A DNA stretch of 64,000 nt, from positions 366,630 to 430,629 of the forward strand of contig NZ_JAJNKB010000004.1 of NCBI RefSeq assembly GCF_021533195.1, in the 5' to 3' direction. A program made the translations under genes and the position numbers. The stretch is from Portibacter marinus (GTDB lineage Bacteria > Bacteroidota > Bacteroidia > Chitinophagales > Saprospiraceae). Each line of letters begins with the position of its first letter. Position 1 is the first letter of the stretch. Below are positions 26,902 to 33,996 of this stretch, piece by piece. The notes beneath the pieces are model-generated. The model made no database searches. It was given only the letters and a program-made list of their open reading frames with translations, and was not told the DNA's origin.

Positions 26902-27678
26902 CTACCTCCTCTTATCAAACATCCAACTGAAAAACTCCGGATCTGCAAATGCTTTATCCCAGGAATTATGTCCGGTCTCAGGGTACAAAGTAATTCTTGC
27001 CTTACCGCCATTGACCTGCATCGCCCTCAACATCATTAATGAATACCGTGAAGGAACCACATTGTCGTCAACTCCGTGAATAAACCAAAAAGGTACATCT
27101 GCCATTTCCGTGGCTTTGTCGCTTGGTCCGGCTCCGCAAATCGCAATCGCAGCAGCTATCTGATCAGACATTCTCCAACCTAATTCTATCGTTCCCATAC
27201 CTCCCATTGACAAGCCAGCTACATAAAAGCGATCCTTATCAATATAAGATTGATCTAAAGTCTGATTGATCAATTCCATCACCATCCTTAAAGCAGGATT
27301 GGGACCTTGTTCCGTCATAATTTTCATATTTCGTCCCTGTCCTGTTCCTTCACTGCGCAAATCAACCCAATAACTGTCCTTCGGACATTGAGGGAAAATA
27401 ACCACCGCTGGATACTTTTCTAACGAGTCCTTAAAGACCTGAGCACCATGGATTAACTGTGCCTCATTATCTGAACCTCGCTCACCAGCTCCATGTAAGA
27501 AAAGCATTAAGGGATATTTTTTGGAACCCGAGTCATCAAAGTCCTTAGGGTATAAGATATTGTAATTCAATACTCCTCCTTCCCCGTCAGAATAAACCAA
27601 AGGAATGTATTCACCATTCTGCTGAGCATTGAGAATGGTCAACATTGACATGAAAAAAACTACTGCTGATAATCTCAT
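26902..27678 (-). CDS. Secreted alpha/beta-hydrolase, predicted esterase
   Basis: A 258-residue exported hydrolase of the 'predicted peptidase'/phospholipase-carboxylesterase group. The signal peptide ends near residue 18 (LNAQQ). It has the oxyanion sequence LFLHGAGERG (about 59-68), the nucleophile Ser157 in AGLSMGG, the acid in HGVDDNVVP and the His in ETGHNSW. These enzymes act on ester decorations or as carbohydrate esterases; the substrate here is unknown. Its ATG overlaps the stop of the first GH144 gene by four bases, so it is part of the enzyme operon of the PUL. Confidence 0.85.
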   Translation of the reverse strand: MRLSAVVFFMSMLTILNAQQNGEYIPLVYSDGEGGVLNYNILYPKDFDDSGSKKYPLMLFLHGAGERGSDNEAQLIHGAQVFKDSLEKYPAVVIFPQCPKDSYWVDLRSEGTGQGRNMKIMTEQGPNPALRMVMELINQTLDQSYIDKDRFYVAGLSMGGMGTIELGWRMSDQIAAAIAICGAGPSDKATEMADVPFWFIHGVDDNVVPSRYSLMMLRAMQVNGGKARITLYPETGHNSWDKAFADPEFFSWMFDKRR

Positions 27679-29042
27679 TCTATTCCTCTTCTTTTATAAG
27701 TGAATCCCAATTTATTCAAACCGTTTTGTACTTCAGGCGCAGACATAAATAGATTCCAGATCAAACCTGTCCTGTAATTTTCTATCATGACCGGAATTGG
27801 CAATTGGTCAATGGCAAGATAACGAGGAAGCATCCAATCAGATTGAAAACTAAAGGCATCATATGGTCCATATTCACCTACTATTTCCGGATGCTTATTA
27901 TAAAGGAAATTTAAAAATTTCATGCTTTCCGCTGGTGTATATGGAAAACTGGCTAAAGCCGCAGTCGGTGTAATTACCCCCAGATCCTCTTGTGGACTGT
28001 GTCCTGCATATCCCTTCATGCTGTAGGATGAAGTCAATCCCCAACACTCGTCACTATAGCCTCTGTACTCATAAGGGTTTTCAACACAATGTCGGTGTTG
28101 GATCAATGCATGATTCTGATTTAATTTCCAAAAATCCGCATACTTGTCCTTGAGATCATGAGGATTCAGTCCCAAATGGGAATAGTGAGCCCAAAATAAC
28201 GGTCCGACAGACTTGTCATTGTGTTCGTAATGATCTAAAAGCACAGGAAGACCATAATATTCTTCGTCTGAAACAATGGATCCGCCTCGCATATATCCCT
28301 GGTGATAGGCAGCCGGATCAATAGCATGCGTGGGAGATGCTGCTCCTAGTACATACATGATCAGGCATTCATTATGCCCTCCTACCCTAAAATTCATCTT
28401 CCAATCGTGATTAGGGGACCAATGCCAAAACAGGACTTCTTCCCCATTGGTGTACCAATCAAAGTCAATGCCTTTCCATAATTGATCAAACTTTAATGCC
28501 AGCCTTTTTTCGGATTCCGATCCTTTCTGAAGGTATTGTCTTGCTACCAGCATGCCTTGAGCAAGAAAAGAGGTTTCTACTAAGTCACCCCCATCGTCAA
28601 ACTTGCTAAAAGGAACCGTCGTTCCTGTAGGATCCATCCAATGGGGCCACGCACCGTGGTAACGATCTGCTTTCGCTAACCAGTTGGCCAGGCGATCCAA
28701 CCTTTCTATTGCTTCTTTTCTGGGAATAAATCCGCGCTCAATCCCAACTATTAATGCCATGATCCCGAAACCTGTTCCACCTGACGTGACCACATCTTTG
28801 GGGGTCGAAGGATAGACGTCATCCATGTGTAAGCGTTCCCTAGCTGCTCCTGACACTGGTTCTCCTCCTTCCCACATATAATTGATGGTCTCTTTCTGTA
28901 CGCGATCCAATAGTGCCTCATCGACCATCGAATTCTTAGAAGACTGGTCTGAATTTTCTATTTGTTCCTGATCCTCAGATACTTTAGTGGTATTGCAAGC
29001 AACGACCATAAAAAAGCAAATGAGATATATCAATTTCTTCAT
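27675..29042 (-). CDS. GH144-type glucanase lipoprotein
   Basis: A 455-residue lipoprotein (lipobox VVAC, Cys16). From about residue 45 it matches the 'glucoamylase' (Glycoamylase Pfam) group that includes GH144 endo-beta-1,2-glucanases: YMWEGGEPVSGAARERLH, TSGGTGFGIMALIVGIERGF, DDGGDLVETSFLAQGML (about 158-174), WHWSPNHDW, SDECWGLTSSY and PYDAFSF. GH144 enzymes of Chitinophaga and Bacteroides cut beta-1,2-glucan. A second copy lies 9 bp upstream. The lipoprotein signal places it on a membrane surface or in the periplasm. Activity is inferred from family and context. Confidence 0.8.
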   Translation of the reverse strand: MKKLIYLICFFMVVACNTTKVSEDQEQIENSDQSSKNSMVDEALLDRVQKETINYMWEGGEPVSGAARERLHMDDVYPSTPKDVVTSGGTGFGIMALIVGIERGFIPRKEAIERLDRLANWLAKADRYHGAWPHWMDPTGTTVPFSKFDDGGDLVETSFLAQGMLVARQYLQKGSESEKRLALKFDQLWKGIDFDWYTNGEEVLFWHWSPNHDWKMNFRVGGHNECLIMYVLGAASPTHAIDPAAYHQGYMRGGSIVSDEEYYGLPVLLDHYEHNDKSVGPLFWAHYSHLGLNPHDLKDKYADFWKLNQNHALIQHRHCVENPYEYRGYSDECWGLTSSYSMKGYAGHSPQEDLGVITPTAALASFPYTPAESMKFLNFLYNKHPEIVGEYGPYDAFSFQSDWMLPRYLAIDQLPIPVMIENYRTGLIWNLFMSAPEVQNGLNKLGFTYKRRGIE

Positions 29043-29051
29043 CCTCCTAAA

Positions 29052-30989
29052 TTAATAAGTAATGCCTAATTTGTCTAATCCAGCTCTAACTTCCGGAGCT
29101 GACATATAAAGATCCCAAAGCAATCCCGTTCTAAAATTTTCGATCATACAGATGATAGGGCCCTGGTCAATAGCCAGGTAGGAATCAGCATACCACCCTG
29201 CTGTGGGATTGAAGGCGTCATAAAATCCATACGGACCCCAGAGTTTGTCACCGAGTAAATAGTAAAAATGCTTTATTGCTGCAAGTGATTCCTCCGGCGT
29301 GTAGGGAATCGAGCTGATCGCAGCGGTAGGCGTGATTACTCCCCGATCATTTCCGGGATCGTGAGCTGAATAACCAGTATTTCCATCGCTGGCTGTCAAA
29401 CCCCAACAAGTTTCAGAGTATCCGACATAATTCTGTGGATTATCAATGCAGTATTGGCGGTTGATTAAAGTATGCGCTACATTCTGATCCCAATAATTAA
29501 CATATTCATCCTGAAGGTTTCTTGGATCCATTCCTATATAACTGTAATGACTAAAGAAAAGTGGTCCTCCGCGCCCGGGCCCTGTGGGAAGTTGTATACC
29601 GTAAAATGTATTTCTGTTTTGAAATCCACCGTTCCTGGTATAGCCATTGATATAAGTTTCTTTGTCAATGGGATAAGTGGGTGATGATGCAGCAAGCGTG
29701 TAAATGATTTGTGTTTCATTATGTCCCCTAATGGGCAAGTTTATAGCCCACTCGAATTGGGGTGACCAATGCCAATAGAGTATCTTTTCACCACCTTTGG
29801 TATACCAATTCCATTCTACTTCTTCATAAAGTTGGGTAATTTGATCAATCAATGCAGATTCTTCAGGTGCGTTAGCATCGAGGTATTGTCTGACTGTCAA
29901 CATTCCCTGAACCAGAAATGCAGTTTCTACCAGGTCACCGCCATTGTCCTGTGCAGAAAAAGGTATGACTCGACCGGTAGTTCCGTTTAACCAATGTGAC
30001 CACACTCCATGAAATCGGTCAGCGTTTTCCAGGAAGTTCATGATTTTTTGCCATCGTTCTACAGCCTCTTGTCGGGTAATGAATCCTCGTTCCACTCCTA
30101 CGATCATGGCCATCAAACCAAAGCCAGACCCTCCGGATGTCACCGTTTCTCCACTGGTGTTTCTTTCCCTGGCCAGGCCACTTACCGGATGGCCGAAGTC
30201 CCAGAAATATTTAAAAGTTTGTTCCTGAACCTTGGTGAGCAATTCATCATCAGAGATAATTGGGAATTTGGGAATGGTGTCTAAAATGGAAAATAATTCA
30301 AAGCTTATGGTCTGGAACTTTTCGCCTATGCTGGAAGGAAGTAGCAGGTTTATTTTTTCAAGACTTCCAAACTGGTCATTGGGTTTCAATTCATAGGTTG
30401 CAGAGGAGATCGGAGCGATGCTGAAATCGTAGTTTTTTTGTCCCACTAAAACCACTTCCTTTTCCAGTATTTCGGGATCAACCTCCTGTGAAAAGATCAA
30501 TTTGAATGTGGGATTTAGTGGTATATCAATGTTTCTGGTGTTCTTTTTAAGTTCCTTTTCATCGACAGTGACTGATATCAATTCCAAAGCGGGAGATTCA
30601 ATCTGGAAGGATGTGGAATAACCGGGAAATGTTTCCCCATTTGCTCCTTTGAGACCATCTCCAATAATAAGTTGGTAAGTTTCGCCTTCTGTCAATGGCA
30701 ATTCGGTAGAAATAGAAATTATTTTATTTAAATCGAGATTTTGGAAAGAAAGATTTTGATCTGGTGATAGGCTTATCTCATGGTTGGTATTGGGGTCAAT
30801 GGCAGCACTAAAGGTCAATATTATTTCACCGGTGGAAGGGACTTCCGGGTTGTTTGAAAGCAATGAAACGCCACCTTTTTTTGCGCTTACTAACTGTAGG
30901 GTTCCCACGTCTGGATCAGGAATGATCGGTTCTTCAGTGCAGGAGAAAAATAGAAAAAGTCCGAGAATTATGGAAAGCGTAATTTTCAT
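29052..30989 (-). CDS. GH144-type glucanase with N-terminal Ig-like domain
   Basis: A 645-residue lipoprotein (lipobox FFSC, Cys17, followed by TEEP). Residues about 30-130 form a Big_5-like Ig domain (TGEIILTFSAAIDPN, ETYQLIIGDGLKG), and a second Ig-like segment follows to about 240. The catalytic part, about 245-645, is the GH144-type domain: FWDFGHPVSGLARER, TSGGSGFGLMAMIVGVERGF, DNGGDLVETAFLVQGML, WHWSPQFEW, ETCWGLTASDG. It differs from its paralogue only by the Ig-like head, which may hold it at the cell surface. A TAAATTTG motif 11 bases upstream (31001-31008, minus strand) is a likely promoter of the enzyme operon. Confidence 0.82.
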   Translation of the reverse strand: MKITLSIILGLFLFFSCTEEPIIPDPDVGTLQLVSAKKGGVSLLSNNPEVPSTGEIILTFSAAIDPNTNHEISLSPDQNLSFQNLDLNKIISISTELPLTEGETYQLIIGDGLKGANGETFPGYSTSFQIESPALELISVTVDEKELKKNTRNIDIPLNPTFKLIFSQEVDPEILEKEVVLVGQKNYDFSIAPISSATYELKPNDQFGSLEKINLLLPSSIGEKFQTISFELFSILDTIPKFPIISDDELLTKVQEQTFKYFWDFGHPVSGLARERNTSGETVTSGGSGFGLMAMIVGVERGFITRQEAVERWQKIMNFLENADRFHGVWSHWLNGTTGRVIPFSAQDNGGDLVETAFLVQGMLTVRQYLDANAPEESALIDQITQLYEEVEWNWYTKGGEKILYWHWSPQFEWAINLPIRGHNETQIIYTLAASSPTYPIDKETYINGYTRNGGFQNRNTFYGIQLPTGPGRGGPLFFSHYSYIGMDPRNLQDEYVNYWDQNVAHTLINRQYCIDNPQNYVGYSETCWGLTASDGNTGYSAHDPGNDRGVITPTAAISSIPYTPEESLAAIKHFYYLLGDKLWGPYGFYDAFNPTAGWYADSYLAIDQGPIICMIENFRTGLLWDLYMSAPEVRAGLDKLGITY

Positions 30990-31000
30990 TTTTGTTGCAG

Positions 31001-31008
31001 CAAATTTA
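31001..31008 (-). promoter_or_regulatory. -7 promoter element for the PUL enzyme operon
   Basis: Minus strand TAAATTTG, matching TAnnTTTG, lies 11 bases upstream of the GH144 start at 30989. It comes right after the terminator at 31026-31056, which suggests separate control of the enzyme genes and the susCD genes. Confidence 0.55.
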
Positions 31009-31025
31009 AGTGGTGTGATTTAATA

Positions 31026-31056
31026 AAAGAGCGGAGCTCTCACTTCTCCGCTCTTT
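31026..31056 (-). terminator. Terminator after the LamG lipoprotein gene
   Basis: A perfect 11-bp stem (AAAGAGCGGAG / CTCCGCTCTTT, 9-nt loop) is followed on the minus strand by TTTTATTAAAT. It lies 23 bp past the stop of the LamG gene and likely ends, at least partly, the susCD-LamG transcript. Confidence 0.85.
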
Positions 31057-31079
31057 ATAGAAATAGGGAAATTTAAATT

Positions 31080-32396
31080 TTATTTTTCTGCGTCGTAAAG
31101 TGCTTCTATTTCACTTTGTGTCAAAGCAGCTCCCCAGATTCTTAGATCGTCTAAATCTCCTTTAAAGTGATTTGAAGTAGGTCTGAAGTAATCGCCCCAT
31201 GGCTCGCTGGCCCACATAGGACTATCAACAGATTTAATGAAACCTAGTGCTAAAATCGGTTCGACATCCGCCGGATTACCTCTGTAATTAACACCTTTGG
31301 TAGCCTGAAAGCAGCTTAAAGGTCGTTCCTCATCACATGGATCCCATAAATTGAAATCAAAACTTCGCATTAGCATGCCGTTAATATAAAATGCTCCCAC
31401 TCTTGCTGTTGCGTCGTAGCTAAATGCTAAATGTGCCCACTTATCTTTTACCAAATCAAGAATTCCATTTTCACCTAAATTGGCATCAAATGTAGTACCT
31501 TGCCAACCGCCACTTGTGTTATCATTGCCAGCACCTTCGACATTAATTTGATACGTAAATGTTGTGGAATCATCTTCTGCGATGTAGCTTACCGGAAAAC
31601 CAAAAGAGTTATAAGAATTTCTTAATTCTATTTGAAATCCGAAAAAAGCCCCTAGGCCAATAATAAAGTGGGATGAAGGATTTCCATTTGCATCAACGTG
31701 ACCATCGGAATTAGTCTTCATCCAAAAAGACAAACTCATATCATCGTTTGCCATAAATTGATCTCCATTTGGAATCTCAATAATAGACTGATCACCATCA
31801 AATGTAGCCGTGCTGTTTCCTTGTCCGAATCTATCATCACCAAATTCGATGGCTATTGCATTGTCTGGATTAAACATATCTAATTGATCATCTGTAGTTC
31901 CATTAAAGTCGTAATATGCCAATAGTTGGTCTGCTTTAGGAGCAACGACTGGTGCTCTACCTTCGGTAGTAAAAGTTCTTGTGATGTTACCCAATGTTCC
32001 ACCATCTGTAGATTTAATGCCACTAAGAGTAAGCGTGTATTGTGTTCCTCTTACTAATTCTTGGTCCGGCGTGATAAGGATTGTTGATCCTGAGCTCGTG
32101 ACAGTCGATGAAACATCGTTAGATCCATCAGAAATCGAAACATTAGAGACATTGACAGTTGAGCCATCCACGGCCTTATCTAAAGTGATGGTTATGGTAG
32201 AATTAGTCGCTACATCCGCTGCAGAAGTAGCGCCATTGAGGTCCTTGGTAACTGAACTTCCGTCTTCAAAACTGGTTCCTTCGGCTACAATTCCAGTAAC
32301 AACAGGTGCTAAGATTGGATCTGGTTCGTCGTCACAGGAGGTTAGAGTGATTGCCATTAAGGCAAATAAAGCCATACAATAATTTAAGATTTTCAT
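31080..32396 (-). CDS. LamG-domain surface lipoprotein, putative glycan-binding protein
   Basis: A 438-residue lipoprotein. The lipobox is LTSC (Cys21) followed by DDEPD, an acidic motif like the surface-export signal of Bacteroidota lipoproteins. Residues about 30-145 form a Big_5-type Ig domain (STITITLDKAVDGS, TQYTLTLSGIKSTDGG). Residues about 160-435 are a concanavalin-A-like LamG domain (ATFDGDQSIIEIPNGD, MSLSFWMKTN, WAHLAFSYDATARVGAFYINGML, GDLDDLRIWGAALTQSEIEALY). The placement after susD is that of a SusE/F-like surface glycan-binding protein, which is the role I infer. Its upstream gap with susD holds the REP-like inverted repeat. Confidence 0.75.
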   Translation of the reverse strand: MKILNYCMALFALMAITLTSCDDEPDPILAPVVTGIVAEGTSFEDGSSVTKDLNGATSAADVATNSTITITLDKAVDGSTVNVSNVSISDGSNDVSSTVTSSGSTILITPDQELVRGTQYTLTLSGIKSTDGGTLGNITRTFTTEGRAPVVAPKADQLLAYYDFNGTTDDQLDMFNPDNAIAIEFGDDRFGQGNSTATFDGDQSIIEIPNGDQFMANDDMSLSFWMKTNSDGHVDANGNPSSHFIIGLGAFFGFQIELRNSYNSFGFPVSYIAEDDSTTFTYQINVEGAGNDNTSGGWQGTTFDANLGENGILDLVKDKWAHLAFSYDATARVGAFYINGMLMRSFDFNLWDPCDEERPLSCFQATKGVNYRGNPADVEPILALGFIKSVDSPMWASEPWGDYFRPTSNHFKGDLDDLRIWGAALTQSEIEALYDAEK

Positions 32397-32447
32397 ATTC
32401 TAATATTTTTGATTTTTTATTTTTTATTAATGTTAGGAGTTATTATA

Positions 32448-32519
32448 GGACCTCGGACTTTAGTCCGAGAATATTCTCTATATATATAATACCAGAGCTC
32501 GGACTAAAGTCCGAGGTCC
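32448..32519. repeat. REP-like inverted repeat pair
   Basis: Two 22-bp arms in perfect inverted order (32448-32469 and 32498-32519) are separated by 28 bp of AT-rich sequence. Each arm is itself a palindrome, CTCGGACTNNAGTCCGAG, preceded by GGAC (or followed by GTCC), so each can form its own 8-bp hairpin. This is the layout of REP/BIME elements mobilised by RAYT-type transposases; no such transposase is in the window. It lies 9 bp past the susD stop and before the LamG gene, so it would be transcribed and could act as a transcript-stability or attenuation hairpin. Confidence 0.9.
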
Positions 32520-32528
32520 GACTTCCTA

Positions 32529-33986
32529 TTAGTAACCTGGATTTTGCTCAATTCTTCCTTGAGAGATATCAATCTCCGATTGAGGAATGGGCAACAATTC
32601 ATTTTTTCCTTTGATGAATCCAAGCGGTCCCAGCACTTCTTCCGCTCTGTCAGTTCTGACCAAATCCCAAAACCTCAATCCTTCCAATGCCAATTCGTAT
32701 TTCCTTTCGTCCATGATTAAATCCCGTAATTCACTTTGGGATGTGGTATTATATTCCGGCATTCCTGCTCTCGACCTCACTTGATTTAGATAATCAAGGG
32801 CTTCGTTCGTCTTACCATTTTCATTTAACGCTTCAGCGTGCATGAGTAAAACATCTGCATATCGTATGATACGTTTATTATGGCCAAAGGCTGTTCTCGT
32901 ATCGGTACCCGGGTACCAAACCTTCTGATTATAGGCCTCTATTTCTACTATGTCTCCACCTGCATAGATCGTATCAGGCGTAGCTCCATCTCCTGAAATA
33001 ACCACTCCATCCAATTCTTCATTTAAGAAAATAACCGAAGGTTCCAATCGCGGGTCTTCATTTGCCTCCATTTCTGAAATCCATGAGTAGGCGGGACGAC
33101 CAAATCCCCATCCTCTGTTAGGAGAACCTCTTACACCTAAAGTATTGGCGAATTGACTACCACCATTTGCAAAAGTCTCCGGAATAGCTCCTACCTCAAA
33201 AATTGATTCAATGTTGTGTTCATTTTCTGCGGTAAAAATATCAGCGTAGTCATCCATCAACTCGTATTCATCAGAGGCAATGATTGCTTGCGTCAGCTCC
33301 TCAACATCTTCGAACGCTTTATAAAAAAGTTTAACGCGAGCTAAAAGACCTCTCGCAGCACCTTTTGTGGCCCTTCCCAAGTCTTCTGCTCCGTAGCCAG
33401 ATCTTTCTGGAAGGTTAACAATGGCGTTTTCAAGATCAGGATATATAATCTCATTCAATATGGTCTCTACTGGTGTTCTGACCAAGTCTACAGGAGCATT
33501 AATTTCCGTAACCATAGGTACAGCTCCGAATCCTCTGACCAGGTCAGCATAGAAAAAAGCCCTCAAAAACCTTGCTTCTGCGATCAAACGTGACTTTAGA
33601 TCTTCCTCCATATCGATATTTGGTACCTCATTGATTACCAAGTTGGTTCTGCGTATGGCCTCATATTCTGTTTTATACCATCTTTCTAAACCACCCTCTT
33701 CAGCAGTATGAGTGAAATTATCGTAAGGAGCAACGGCTGTGCCGTCACCGGGACTACTTCCTTTTACAACATCATCTGCCATAAAATCAAGCAGTGGGAA
33801 TCCACCTGTATTGATCTGCCAGGCTCGAAGTATATTATAAGCACCATTTACTGCTAATAAAGCATCGTCAGCAGTAGCCGGAAATGAACCTACTGTCAGT
33901 GCCGCTCTAGGAGGCTGAAACAGAAAATCATCACCACAGGAAGTAGCGATACTTATTACAATCAGTATATATATTATTTTCTTCAT
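32529..33986 (-). CDS. susD: SusD/RagB family glycan-binding lipoprotein
   Basis: A 485-residue lipoprotein. I place the start at the ATG at 33986, because MKKIIYILIVISIATSC with a lipobox (ATSC) is a proper signal, and the longer frame overlaps susC. The SusD hallmarks are TPR-like helices (ADDALLAVNGAYNIL, YEAIRRTNLVINEV, RLIAEARFLRAFFYADLV), then YADVLLMHAEALNE, the RAGMPEYN motif, MDERKYELALEGLRFWDLVR, and the LLPIPQSEIDIS...QNPGY end. It lies 10 bp after susC. SusD is the surface lid that delivers oligosaccharides to the SusC barrel. Confidence 0.93.
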   Translation of the reverse strand: MKKIIYILIVISIATSCGDDFLFQPPRAALTVGSFPATADDALLAVNGAYNILRAWQINTGGFPLLDFMADDVVKGSSPGDGTAVAPYDNFTHTAEEGGLERWYKTEYEAIRRTNLVINEVPNIDMEEDLKSRLIAEARFLRAFFYADLVRGFGAVPMVTEINAPVDLVRTPVETILNEIIYPDLENAIVNLPERSGYGAEDLGRATKGAARGLLARVKLFYKAFEDVEELTQAIIASDEYELMDDYADIFTAENEHNIESIFEVGAIPETFANGGSQFANTLGVRGSPNRGWGFGRPAYSWISEMEANEDPRLEPSVIFLNEELDGVVISGDGATPDTIYAGGDIVEIEAYNQKVWYPGTDTRTAFGHNKRIIRYADVLLMHAEALNENGKTNEALDYLNQVRSRAGMPEYNTTSQSELRDLIMDERKYELALEGLRFWDLVRTDRAEEVLGPLGFIKGKNELLPIPQSEIDISQGRIEQNPGY

Positions 33987-33996
33987 GATTCGATGT

